Part shown: positions 27,725-36,481 of the stretch, piece after piece
How the letters are laid out: each line of letters begins with the position of its first letter
How positions within the stretch are numbered: position 1 is the stretch's first letter
NCBI RefSeq assembly: GCF_000346485.2
Contig: NZ_KQ976354.1
Coordinates: 989,031 to 1,053,030 of the forward strand
DNA: 64,000 nucleotides
Reading direction: 5' to 3'
DNA from: Scytonema hofmannii PCC 7110
Lineage (GTDB): Bacteria > Cyanobacteriota > Cyanobacteriia > Cyanobacteriales > Nostocaceae
Notes under the pieces: model-generated
Told to the model about the DNA's origin: nothing
The model's input: only the letters and a program-made list of their open reading frames with translations
The model's database searches: none
Made by a program: the position numbers and the translations under genes

Positions 27725-29317
27725 TTACGCAATACCCAAGACTTTCCGCAGCACAGCTTGGTCTTCTAGCTTGGCTTTGAGACGACCATTTTCCAAATCA
27801 CGAATCCAGCTTTGGCTTTTACCTGCCAATTTTGCCAATTCCCTCTGGGAAAGATTCAAATTTTGTCTTGCTTGCAGGATTTGTTCACCAAGCAAATATC
27901 CTGCTGTGCTTTTTGACTTTTTTTTGTTCTTAGTAGCAGTTCGTTGCTTTTTGTCTGGTTCAGTAGTCTGATGTTCCCACTCCTGAGGTAACTCAAAGGA
28001 TAATATTCGAGCATTCATGAGCATATTCCACTTACCACGGGGACTTGCATCTGTTAGACGGGTATTACCACTTGCATCATTAATCCAAAACTCTAAGGCT
28101 TCATCTGGATCTTCGGGGATATCGACTAATTTTGCCCACAACGGCTGAATCTCTGGTGGGTATGTCACGGGGTCGAATGTCGGTTTCATGCCATAATGGT
28201 TAAGGACTTCCAAATCATTTTCAAAAGTCCGTAGCAGCCGCTTGCGTTCCTCTCTCTGTCTACAAGCAACAGAGATTTTCTCTTCGCCGTAAGCTACGCG
28301 CAGTAGGGTAGGAACTGTGATGCGTTGTTCTTTACCCATTTTGGTTTTAAACAACAGCCATAACATTAGTCGTGCTGTACCCTCATGTTGCTGCCAAATA
28401 CTCATGACTGTGGTTAACAGGGATTTAGGCAAACTGCCATATTGATAAAATGCAGTTCTTTCCTTACAACCTTGTTTATTTAAGAAATATTGAGACCAGA
28501 TACCTGCTCTCACTTTAAAAGTTAACCCAGTTAAATATTTACACCCAATATTATCTTCTTGAAAGTGATGCTGAACTTCTATCAAATGCCACAATCGGCT
28601 GTCTTGTACAGAAAACCCCTTAATATAACCTTGCTGGGGCCAATTTATGGAAACAATCAGCGAACAAGCCTGCTGAACTAAATTTTTCATCAACCCTAGC
28701 TTAGCGGCTTTACTCAAGTCTTTGCGCTTCTCCATCCCCAAATATTTCTCAATTTGGCGGTCATCAATCGTAAATTCTTGGTTCCAAGGCTTATCCAAAG
28801 CTGTTATATGAGCAGCAAAAATCAGGTTGATACAAGCCGATTTAATATCAAGATTCTCTATTGCCTCTAATTCAGTCAACAGTTTACCCTTGTTGTGTAA
28901 ATCAGAGAAATGAAAAGAGATTTCTCCTTTTCCTTGATTAACTTGTCGGCGATAAGACACCTTCTGAGATTCATCAATTGCCCAAGGTAGTGAAGTTCTT
29001 TGAGCGAGAACATTACAAGCTTCCCATATGACTAGTGATGATGCAAACGGATGGCTCTTACCGTTAGCGAATAAATCAGGGCTAGTGACTTCTCTCAGGT
29101 CAATTTTGCATCTCCCTCTTTTTGCCTGTAAAGGAATTGGTGACTGCGTTGGACAAACAATGACACATTGAGGTTTGGGGTAATAGCCTTCGCAATTGTT
29201 ACAAAGACTAGGGTCAATCCAGTATTCATCGTTCTCTAGTTTGATAGCACCAGTAGGACATTGGGGACGGCAATTGTCACATCCAACGCAACTGTTGTTA
29301 GGAATTGTATAAGGCAT
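27725..29317 (-). CDS. patB: PatB/CnfR-type ferredoxin-HTH transcriptional regulator of nitrogen fixation
   Basis: 530 residues from the ATG at 29317; a GTG at 29332 opens the same frame. The N-terminus is a ferredoxin-like domain with CVGCDNCRPQCPTG and, after a spacer, CNNC and CVIVCP, ligands for Fe-S clusters. A long middle region (about 100-450) is unlike known domains. The C-terminus is an XRE-type helix-turn-helix, LNLSQRELAKLAGKSQSWIR. This architecture is that of PatB (Anabaena) and CnfR (Leptolyngbya), which activate nif genes when oxygen is low, the Fe-S domain being the likely sensor. The adjacent, divergent fdxB supports it. Confidence in the family is high; direct targets here are inferred. 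Confidence 0.92.
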   Translation of the reverse strand: MPYTIPNNSCVGCDNCRPQCPTGAIKLENDEYWIDPSLCNNCEGYYPKPQCVIVCPTQSPIPLQAKRGRCKIDLREVTSPDLFANGKSHPFASSLVIWEACNVLAQRTSLPWAIDESQKVSYRRQVNQGKGEISFHFSDLHNKGKLLTELEAIENLDIKSACINLIFAAHITALDKPWNQEFTIDDRQIEKYLGMEKRKDLSKAAKLGLMKNLVQQACSLIVSINWPQQGYIKGFSVQDSRLWHLIEVQHHFQEDNIGCKYLTGLTFKVRAGIWSQYFLNKQGCKERTAFYQYGSLPKSLLTTVMSIWQQHEGTARLMLWLLFKTKMGKEQRITVPTLLRVAYGEEKISVACRQREERKRLLRTFENDLEVLNHYGMKPTFDPVTYPPEIQPLWAKLVDIPEDPDEALEFWINDASGNTRLTDASPRGKWNMLMNARILSFELPQEWEHQTTEPDKKQRTATKNKKKSKSTAGYLLGEQILQARQNLNLSQRELAKLAGKSQSWIRDLENGRLKAKLEDQAVLRKVLGIA

Positions 29318-30246
29318 GAGGCTTCTTCCCACTCTAATCGTTGAGATGTTTGGCTCAGTCTCCCCTAGATGTGTCCTTTATCCTCTCCACTCTTCACCGC
29401 ATTATTTTCTGGCAAAAATGGATTTTTTACCGTACTCATTACCCACATCTTGATTGGGACAATGCATCCAATTGGAAGCTATTTAAGGTTTTTAACCAGA
29501 GCCTGTTTTTTTAGTTTACTACTTTATAACATTTCATAAATATTTCTAAAAATGTGTTATTGATGAGCTAAAAAAGTTTTCGTTAACTACGCTTAAGAAG
29601 TAATTCTATAACACTTATGGGTGATTCGTTAGTGACTTTAATAAGTGTTAATCTCGAACATTTAATATAAATAATTTTTAGTTTTTTATTCGATTATTAA
29701 TATTATTAATATTTTTTTATTGTTATCCTTATGTTAGATAAATAACATTTTCAAGTATTAAAAAAGAGATGATTTTATAATAGTTTTACAGAAACAGAAA
29801 GAATCAATAATTTTGTATAGCTCAATACTCTTTACCATAGCAATCCTAACTGAATCGTGAAATAAAGAAACCCGGTATCTCCCAGATACCGGGTTTCTGA
29901 GGCTTATTAATTGTTCAAAAATCAAATAGGATTCCTACATTATCTAGATTATAGAAAATCATTTATTGCTAAATAATATCATCAAGTTGTAGGTTGATGC
30001 AATGTTTTTAGTTGTGTTTTAGCGAAGATAACGCAACTAAAAACGTTTTTAAAACTGCCTCTTTACCTTGATTTTGATAAGAAATAATCGCATTTAAATG
30101 CCAAACAAAATACTCTTAAATTTTGTAAGTCAGAAAACTTTAATGAAATGAGAGATTGTTGGAAGAAGTTAAGAATGCAAAAATAACCTTATGTTAATAT
30201 GAACGAAAGAGTCACATTTGTAGATGTACTGACAGAAGGGAAAATC
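29318..30246. promoter_or_regulatory. Divergent patB-fdxB intergenic region
   Basis: About 930 bp without a convincing gene, the expected control region for both genes. It contains a GGTATCT-family palindrome (29866-29898) and a hairpin at about 30003-30043 (arms TTTTTAGTTG / CAACTAAAAA). No NtcA-type GTA-N8-TAC site or CnfR site could be pointed out with confidence. Confidence 0.55.
29866..29898. repeat. 33-bp palindrome, GGTATCT family
   Basis: Perfect 15-bp arms AGAAACCCGGTATCT around CCC. Confidence 0.92.
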
Positions 30247-30540
30247 ATGGCAACAGTAACAGGATTGACATTTGGTGGTAAAACTTGGACACCTAAATTT
30301 GTTGAAGCAATTGACCAAGAAAAATGCATCGGCTGTGGCAGATGTTTTAAAATTTGCGGACACAATGTGCTGCTGCTGAAAGCAATGAATGAAGAAGGTG
30401 AATTTGTAGAAGATGAAGAAGATGATGAAATTGAAAAGAAGGTTATGACGATCGCTAACAGAGACAATTGTATTGGTTGTGAAGCGTGTGCCAAAATTTG
30501 CTCTAAAAATTGCTACACCCATACTGCTTTAAATAACTAA
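30247..30540 (+). CDS. fdxB: nif-type 4Fe-4S ferredoxin (ferredoxin III, FdxB)
   Basis: 97 residues from the ATG at 30247, which has a purine-rich GAAGGG upstream. The open frame reaches 30199 but adds an unconserved extension. Two cysteine clusters, [11 protein letters not shown] and [15 protein letters not shown], carry [4Fe-4S] clusters; they are separated by an acidic linker ([12 protein letters not shown]). The opening [15 protein letters not shown] is typical of FdxB, a ferredoxin found with nif genes and made in heterocysts. It would supply electrons for nitrogenase or for FeMo-co assembly. Confidence 0.9.
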   Translation: MATVTGLTFGGKTWTPKFVEAIDQEKCIGCGRCFKICGHNVLLLKAMNEEGEFVEDEEDDEIEKKVMTIANRDNCIGCEACAKICSKNCYTHTALNN

Positions 30541-30988
30541 GGATGAAGCAAGGTTTTTAGAGAGGAATTTAGATATAGGACTCCTATTTGATTTTTGAAA
30601 TATACGTAGGTAGGGCTTTGCCGCACACAAGCTTTATATGGTGGGCATTGCCCACTTTACTGAAATTATTTTCATAAATCATAAATGATTTCTATATTTA
30701 CAGTGACTCAGCAAAAAGTTCGCAGTAAACAAAAACGAAAATCACAATTTGTCTGCTATTAACATATTAAACCTTGCGACCAATACCCTAATCAATTGTT
30801 AAGACTAGAGTGGTTTTCTCTACTACTGGTTTATCTTGAAGAAGAAGGCTTCTCTGTCCTAAAGTAGAGAGATAGTCTCAATGAGAGTAGATAGTAGTTA
30901 GTGGTTAGAAAGCAACTAACAACTAACAAATAACTACTAACAACTAACAACCAACCCTTAACCCGTTCTTTGTAAAGAGCAGGCATTT
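30541..30988. other. Repeat-containing gap upstream of coxB
   Basis: No gene. From about 30895 to 30957 there are TAACAACTAAC-type direct repeats. Part of 30605-30655 is a short dispersed repeat (GTAGGTAGGGCTTTGCC). The cox promoter should lie here, but none is identifiable. Confidence 0.6.
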
Positions 30989-31984
30989 ATGCAACAAATT
31001 CCTGTTTCACTATTGACCCTAGTTGCTGGAATGGTCGTCACGATTTTCAGCATTTGGGTTGGACAAAACCATAGTTTATTACCAGTACAAGCATCGCAAC
31101 AAGCGCCTCTGGTAGATGGGTTTTTTAACGTTATGGTCTCCATTGCTACTGCTTTGTTTGTTGTAGTAGAAGGAACCATTTTGCTTTTTCTAGTTCAGTT
31201 TCGTCGCCGTCGCGGAGACGATACAGATGGCGTACACGTAGAAGGAAACCTTCCCTTAGAAGTTTTTTGGACTGCGATTCCATCAATTATTGTTATTTGT
31301 CTTGGAATCTACAGTGTTGATGTTTATCAACAGATGGGAGGGTTATCAGCAGGACATCATTCCCCATCTCATGTAGCCCAAATGCCAGGAAGTGCGATTG
31401 CTGCTACTTTGAGCGATCCCTCATCAAGTCAGTCAGAAATAGCAACGGCTTCCTCAGCAACTCCAAAATATGGCTTTGGAGCAACTCCACAAAAACAAAA
31501 TAACCCAGCTGACTTGGTTGTTAACGTTTCGGGAATGCAATTTGCTTGGGTATTTAACTATCCTGCGAGTGGTATAAGTACAGGAGAATTACACGTTCCT
31601 GTTGGCACAGATGTACAACTTAACATCTCTGCAACCGATGTGATTCACTCTTTTTGGGTTCCACAATTTCGTTTGAAGCAAGATGCAATTCCCGGTATTC
31701 CTACCGAGTTGAGATTTGTAGCTACCAAACCAGGTACTTATCCTATAGTTTGTACTGAATTGTGCGGCGGCTACCACGGTTCAATGCGATCTTCTGTTGT
31801 TGTTCACAACTCCAAAGAAGAGTTTGACAGCTGGTTGAAAGAAAACCTCGTCGCTCAAAAGCAAGAATTGCAAGAAGCTGTTGCAATGAAACCTGCAAAT
31901 TTATCAACATCCGAGTTTCTCGCCCCTTATGTTCGAGACATGGGAATCCAAAGCGAAACTCTCAAGTCATTGGTTGGTAGTTAG
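30989..31984 (+). CDS. coxB: Cytochrome c oxidase subunit II
   Basis: 331 residues. Two N-terminal membrane helices (about 5-25 and 45-70) are followed by a periplasmic/lumenal cupredoxin domain. All CuA ligands are visible: VIHSFWVP, then CTELCGGYHGSM (Cys, Glu, Cys, His, Met). An insertion of about 60 residues rich in S, H and Q after helix 2 is longer than in most homologues. It accepts electrons from cytochrome c or plastocyanin and passes them to subunit I. First gene of a coxBAC operon; in Anabaena the equivalent operon (cox2) is heterocyst-specific and next to patB. Confidence 0.93.
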   Translation: MQQIPVSLLTLVAGMVVTIFSIWVGQNHSLLPVQASQQAPLVDGFFNVMVSIATALFVVVEGTILLFLVQFRRRRGDDTDGVHVEGNLPLEVFWTAIPSIIVICLGIYSVDVYQQMGGLSAGHHSPSHVAQMPGSAIAATLSDPSSSQSEIATASSATPKYGFGATPQKQNNPADLVVNVSGMQFAWVFNYPASGISTGELHVPVGTDVQLNISATDVIHSFWVPQFRLKQDAIPGIPTELRFVATKPGTYPIVCTELCGGYHGSMRSSVVVHNSKEEFDSWLKENLVAQKQELQEAVAMKPANLSTSEFLAPYVRDMGIQSETLKSLVGS

Positions 31985-32011
31985 TAGGGGCGCAAGGCAT
32001 TACGCCCGTAC

Positions 32012-32125
32012 AGTAGTTAGTAGTTAGTAGTTGGTAAAAAATCTAACTAACAATTAACAACTAACGATGACAGGCGAGACGCCTGTCCTACACAACTCAG
32101 GCGAGACGCCTGTCCTACACAACTA
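32012..32125. repeat. Short direct repeats between coxB and coxA
   Basis: A GTAGTTAGTAG/TAACAACTAAC repeat block is followed by two copies of a 26-bp unit containing AGGCGAGACGCCTGTCC (about 32070-32122). The unit is palindromic and could form a hairpin. It lies inside the cox operon just before coxA. Confidence 0.75.
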
Positions 32126-32146
32126 ACCACTAACAGAGGAAAAAAT

Positions 32147-33850
32147 ATGACCCAAGTAGGACTTCCACCCAACACTCCACCAGAAAAGAATCAAAGCGAA
32201 ATTCAAGTAGCTGCACATCAAATCCATTCCTCGCATCCTCCAGCATGGAAATGGTATGACTACTTCACGTTTAATACCGATCACAAAGTGATTGGTATCC
32301 AATATCTAGTAACGGCATTTCTGTTTTACCTCATTGGTGGGCTGATGGCTGTTGCCATGCGTGCTGAATTGGCAACCCCAGATGCAGATTTGCTTGACCC
32401 TAACTTGTATAACGCTTTCATGACCAATCACGGGACGATCATGATTTTTTTATGGATCGTACCTAGTGCAATTGGTGGATTTGGGAACTTTTTAGTGCCA
32501 TTGATGATTGGTGCTAGAGATATGGCTTTCCCGAAACTGAATGCGATCGCTTTTTGGTTAAACCCACCCGCAGGATTGCTAATACTTTCTAGTTTCTTAT
32601 TTGGCGGTTCGCAATCTGGTTGGACAGCTTACCCTCCTTTGAGCTTGGTTACCGCCAACACCGCCCAAACCCTGTGGATACTTGCCATCGTTTTGGTAGG
32701 AACTTCCTCAATTTTAGGATCGCTGAACTTTGTCATCACCATTTGGAAGATGAAAATTCCTAGCATGAAATGGGATCAACTCCCTCTATTCTGCTGGGCG
32801 ATTATGGCAACTTCTGTATTGGCACTTGTGTCTACTCCAGTCTTAGCCGCAGGGTTAATACTGCTGTTGTTCGATCTTAATTTTGGTACATCGTTTTTTA
32901 AACCAGATGCAGGTGGTAACGTCGTTATTTACCAGCACTTGTTTTGGTTCTACTCCCACCCAGCAGTTTATTTGATGATTCTGCCTATCTTCGGCATTAT
33001 GTCCGAAGTCATTCCAGTTCACGCTCGCAAGTCAATCTTTGGATATAAAGCGATCGCTTATTCAAGTTTGGCAATTTGCGTTGTGGGTTTGGTCGTCTGG
33101 GTACACCATATGTTTACCAGTGGTACACCGGGCTGGATGCGGATGTTCTTCACAATCTCCACACTAATCGTTGCTGTGCCAACTGGCGTCAAGATTTTTG
33201 GTTGGGTTGCTACCCTTTGGGGAGGCAAAATTCGCTTCACATCAGCCATGCTTTTCGCCCTCGGCTTGTTATCCATGTTTGTCATGGGTGGTTTGAGTGG
33301 TGTGACCATGGGAACTGCTCCCTTTGACGTTCACGTTCACGATACATACTACGTTGTAGCGCACTTCCACTACGTCTTATTTGGTGGTTCTGTATTTGGT
33401 ATTTATGCTGGCATCTATCACTGGTTCCCCAAAATGACGGGACGGATGCTCAATGAACCTTTAGGACGCATTCACTTTATCCTTACCCTGATTGGTACTA
33501 ACCTGACCTTCCTACCCATGCACGAATTGGGTTTGCAAGGAATGCCTCGAAGAGTTGCGATGTACGATCCCCAATTTATCTCGCTCAATCAGATTTGTAC
33601 TTACGGTTCCTACATCTTAGCGCTATCGGTGATTCCATTCACCCTCAATATCATCTGGAGTTGGATTGCCGGCAGAAAAGCTGGAGACAACCCCTGGAAT
33701 GCATTAACCTTAGAATGGACAACAAGTTCACCACCCTTAGTTGAAAACTGGGAAGTTCTACCCGTTCTGACACAAGGTCCTTACGACTACGGCTTGGATA
33801 GCCACAATGCTGCTCCACAAAATAGTGAAAAAGCTGTTCCAGCACAGTAG
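32147..33850 (+). CDS. coxA: Cytochrome c oxidase subunit I
   Basis: 567 residues with about twelve membrane helices. Haem and copper ligands are in place: HGTIMIFLW (low-spin haem), FYSHPAVYLMILP (CuB His and the cross-linked Tyr), WVHHMF (CuB His pair), and VAHFHYVLFGG (haem ligands). The usual Glu of the D-channel (HPEVY) is replaced by Ala with YS before it, the YSHPxV arrangement of type A2 oxidases. It reduces O2 to water and pumps protons; in heterocysts this lowers oxygen for nitrogenase. AGAGGA ribosome site 7 nt upstream. Confidence 0.94.
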   Translation: MTQVGLPPNTPPEKNQSEIQVAAHQIHSSHPPAWKWYDYFTFNTDHKVIGIQYLVTAFLFYLIGGLMAVAMRAELATPDADLLDPNLYNAFMTNHGTIMIFLWIVPSAIGGFGNFLVPLMIGARDMAFPKLNAIAFWLNPPAGLLILSSFLFGGSQSGWTAYPPLSLVTANTAQTLWILAIVLVGTSSILGSLNFVITIWKMKIPSMKWDQLPLFCWAIMATSVLALVSTPVLAAGLILLLFDLNFGTSFFKPDAGGNVVIYQHLFWFYSHPAVYLMILPIFGIMSEVIPVHARKSIFGYKAIAYSSLAICVVGLVVWVHHMFTSGTPGWMRMFFTISTLIVAVPTGVKIFGWVATLWGGKIRFTSAMLFALGLLSMFVMGGLSGVTMGTAPFDVHVHDTYYVVAHFHYVLFGGSVFGIYAGIYHWFPKMTGRMLNEPLGRIHFILTLIGTNLTFLPMHELGLQGMPRRVAMYDPQFISLNQICTYGSYILALSVIPFTLNIIWSWIAGRKAGDNPWNALTLEWTTSSPPLVENWEVLPVLTQGPYDYGLDSHNAAPQNSEKAVPAQ

Positions 33851-33904
33851 TTCCTCTTTCCCAGGTTACAGCCTGGGAACATCTTCCTTGAGGCTCAGCC
33901 TCCG

Positions 33905-34558
33905 ATGATTGAACCAAAGATTTATTCAAGCTTCAACATGGACGCAGCAAAGAATATCAACAACCCCATTGCTCTCGAGACAACAACGAGCGCAACGCAC
34001 CACGAAGAGCATCCAGATTTACGTCTTTTAGGACTGTCAGCATTCCTCGTCTCTGAATCCTTAATGTTTGGCGGCTTTTTCGCCACCTATTTGTTCTTTC
34101 GAGGTAATGCTACAGTTTGGCCTCCAGAAGGAACAGAAGTAGAACTGTTGTTACCTACAATCAATACCATTATTCTGGTATCAAGTAGCTTTGTCATTCA
34201 CTTAGGTGATGCTGCTATTAAGAAAAATGATGTCCGAGGAATGCAAAAGTGGTACAAAATCACTGCACTTATGGGCGCAATTTTCTTACTCGGCCAAATC
34301 ATTGAGTACTTAACCTTAGGATATGGTCTAACCACCAATATCTTTTCTAACTGTTTTTATTTAATGACTGGATTCCACGGATTACATGTTTTTGTGGGAC
34401 TGTTATTGATTTTAGGCGTGTTATGGCGTTCCCGTCGTCCCGGTCACTATTCTGCTACCAAACACACCGGTATTGAAATGGCAGAAATTTACTGGCACTT
34501 TGTGGACATCATTTGGATTGTTCTTTTCACCCTGCTGTATATTCTGACGCAGTTTTAA
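33905..34558 (+). CDS. coxC: Cytochrome c oxidase subunit III
   Basis: 217 residues with five main membrane helices, shorter than the seven-helix mitochondrial form, as in bacterial operons. Family motifs include SESLMFGGFFATYLFFR, TGFHGLHVFVGLLLI and EIYWHFVDIIWIVLF. It stabilises subunit I and gates oxygen entry. A later ATG at 33938 is also possible; the GAGG-containing upstream sequence slightly favours 33905. Last of the three core cox genes. Confidence 0.92.
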   Translation: MIEPKIYSSFNMDAAKNINNPIALETTTSATHHEEHPDLRLLGLSAFLVSESLMFGGFFATYLFFRGNATVWPPEGTEVELLLPTINTIILVSSSFVIHLGDAAIKKNDVRGMQKWYKITALMGAIFLLGQIIEYLTLGYGLTTNIFSNCFYLMTGFHGLHVFVGLLLILGVLWRSRRPGHYSATKHTGIEMAEIYWHFVDIIWIVLFTLLYILTQF

Positions 34559-34560
34559 GG

Positions 34561-34637
34561 AGGGAATGGTGAGTAGGGAGTGGTGAGTGGGAAGTATAAC
34601 TTTTCCCCATTCCCAACTCCCTATTCCCTATTCCCCA
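34561..34637. repeat. Hairpin-forming repeat after coxC
   Basis: GGGAATGGTGAGTAGGGAGT-type sequence pairs with ACTCCCTATTCCC downstream. It may act as an attenuator between coxC and the next gene. Confidence 0.55.
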
Positions 34638-34650
34638 TTAGGAGAATTTT

Positions 34651-35133
34651 ATGCAAATTGAAGCAAACAAATTTTCATGGTTTCAAATTCCAGAGGACGT
34701 CAAAAAGTTATTGATACTCGCAGCAGAAAACTGGGAGAATACTTTGGAATCCGAGAAATATATGAATCAAGCCTTAGTCCAAACAGGAGCCAATACAGAT
34801 CTTTTAGTAGCCGCTTATAGATATTTTTTTTACAAAAATAATTACATAATGGCACTGCAAACAGCAACCAAAGTTATAGATATAATTAAAGAAGCAGAAC
34901 AGCTACCAACTCAATGGGAGCAACTTAAACCAATATTAACTAGTCGCAAAGATGATTGTACCATTAGATTATACCTCAATGCATATTCTGCTTCTAGTTT
35001 AGTTTTAGCGAAGCTAGGAGAAATAGAGTCAGCGAAAGAAATTAGTGCTAGAGTCAAAGAAATAGATGATAAAAATGAGTTTGGGGCTGGCATTTTATAT
35101 GATATTTTGACACGTCCCAAAGAAGAAGACTAA
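34651..35133 (+). CDS. Helical hypothetical protein of the cox/patB island
   Basis: 160 residues, all predicted helical, acidic at the C-terminus. Pairs of helices with small residues at regular spacing (LVAAYRYFFYKNNYIMALQ, SASSLVLAKLGEIESAKEI) suggest TPR-like repeats, so a protein-binding role is plausible. The start is supported by a strong Shine-Dalgarno (TAGGAGA, 6-nt spacing). It lies between coxC and the cupin gene, so it may act with the oxidase or in heterocyst metabolism; no function is known to me. Confidence 0.65.
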   Translation: MQIEANKFSWFQIPEDVKKLLILAAENWENTLESEKYMNQALVQTGANTDLLVAAYRYFFYKNNYIMALQTATKVIDIIKEAEQLPTQWEQLKPILTSRKDDCTIRLYLNAYSASSLVLAKLGEIESAKEISARVKEIDDKNEFGAGILYDILTRPKEED

Positions 35134-35282
35134 CCAATTTTGGATTTTGAACCGCAGATGGACGCAGATAAACGCGGACAATATGAGATATTTATCTGCG
35201 TTCGTCCGCTACAGGCTGCGGTTACACTTTTAAAATTATAATCCAAAACTCAAAATCTAAAATTAATTGATTCTTAAAAATT

Positions 35283-35894
35283 ATGAAAGGTAGGGATTGG
35301 TTTGTCACGGATGACGGACAGTATCAAGCATGTCAATCGGTTAGGGCATGGGATTTATTAAGAGAGAATTATCGTCTCTACCGATTTCTAACTGAAGTAG
35401 AAGATGTTCTTAATAGTGTTGAGGACGAAACTAGCCAACTTCCAGAACTTCGCATGTTGGTTAGGCGGTTAATTGTGAACTCTTACTGGGTACAAAGTCG
35501 ATATTTAGAACCTTGTACCAAAACAGGAACTTCTATTCTACTCTTGTATGATGAATTAGGGTTTCCATTTACCGTACAAACTGTGACATTTGCACCAGGA
35601 ACTGTGTCAACAATTCACAATCATGGAACTTGGGGTGTAGTCGCCGTATTAAAAGGAGAAGAGAGAAATACTTTTTGGCAGCGAATTCCTCATTCAGAAC
35701 ATAAAGACAAAATTGACCGAACTGGAGAACTCACTCTCTTTCCAGGAGATATTATTAGCTTTACTCCTGATGCTATTCACAGTGTAGAAGCAGTTGGTGA
35801 TAAACCAACTGTGACTTTTAATATTTACGGGGAAACTCGTATGAAAGAAAGATTTGAGTTTGATCCAGCTAACTTCACTGCTAAAAATTTTTAA
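35283..35894 (+). CDS. Cysteine dioxygenase-like cupin protein
   Basis: 203 residues. The cupin metal site is clear: VSTIHNHGTWGVVAVLKGEE near residue 110 gives two His and the Glu position, and FTPDAIHSVEAVGD supplies the third His. The GTWG and the His pattern match the cysteine dioxygenase/3-mercaptopropionate dioxygenase branch, which oxidises a thiol to a sulfinate with Fe(II) and O2. It could take part in cysteine breakdown or in oxygen use in the heterocyst island. ATG start without an evident ribosome site; the upstream gap is mostly AAAATCC-type repeat. Confidence 0.8.
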   Translation: MKGRDWFVTDDGQYQACQSVRAWDLLRENYRLYRFLTEVEDVLNSVEDETSQLPELRMLVRRLIVNSYWVQSRYLEPCTKTGTSILLLYDELGFPFTVQTVTFAPGTVSTIHNHGTWGVVAVLKGEERNTFWQRIPHSEHKDKIDRTGELTLFPGDIISFTPDAIHSVEAVGDKPTVTFNIYGETRMKERFEFDPANFTAKNF

Positions 35895-35959
35895 CTCAAT
35901 GCAAAGCTTTCTCACCCAATCCAAAATCCAAAATCTAAAATCCAAAATGGTAGAACTTT

Positions 35960-36442
35960 ATGGCAAGAATCATTTTTTATGAAAAACCAGGCTGTAGAGG
36001 TAGTGTTAAGCAAAAAACTCTACTAACTGCTGCAGGTCATCAAGTTGTAGCTTACAATTTATTGACTGAACCTTGGACTGCTGAACGTTTGCGCTCATTT
36101 TTTGGCGATCGCCCTGTGTCTGAATGGTTTAATCGTACTGCTCCACGGGTTCAATCTGGTGAGGTCGTTCCTGACAAGTTAGATGCTGAAAGCGCTTTGC
36201 TCTTGATGCTTCAAGACCCTATACTCATTCGTCGTCCTTTGATTGAAGTGGGCGATCGTCGTGAAGTTGGGTTTGATGTGGAACTACTTGATGGATGGAT
36301 TGGCTTAAAGCCTGCGGATGAGTCTCTTAAAGAAGTGAGTGAAACTCTGATGCAACAAGACTTGCAAAATTGTGCTCACGGTCACGGTCATGAACACGGA
36401 CAAGGTGAGCACAAACACGGACAAGGTTCTTGCAAACACTAG
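35960..36442 (+). CDS. Nitrogenase-associated protein (ArsC/Spx-like), with His-rich tail
   Basis: 160 residues. The thioredoxin-like ArsC/Spx fold is visible: IIFYEKPGCRGSVKQKTLL at the N-terminus and VVPDKLDAESALLLMLQDP with RRPLIEVGDRREVGFD in the second half. This matches the family called nitrogenase-associated protein, found in nif regions. The last ~30 residues are extra and rich in His, Cys and Gly (CAHGHGHEHGQGEHKHGQG), a likely metal-binding tail for Ni, Zn, Cu or Mo delivery. The only N-terminal cysteine is in PGCRGS. The exact role is unknown; the location with patB and fdxB supports nitrogen fixation. Confidence 0.82.
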   Translation: MARIIFYEKPGCRGSVKQKTLLTAAGHQVVAYNLLTEPWTAERLRSFFGDRPVSEWFNRTAPRVQSGEVVPDKLDAESALLLMLQDPILIRRPLIEVGDRREVGFDVELLDGWIGLKPADESLKEVSETLMQQDLQNCAHGHGHEHGQGEHKHGQGSCKH

Positions 36443-36481
36443 AGTACCGGTCAGATTATCATTACCTGTAAAAAACAGTCA

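Noticed and set aside
29318-30246. NtcA-binding site in the patB-fdxB region
   Set aside because: No GTA-N8-TAC motif at a sensible distance from a -10 box could be identified by eye.
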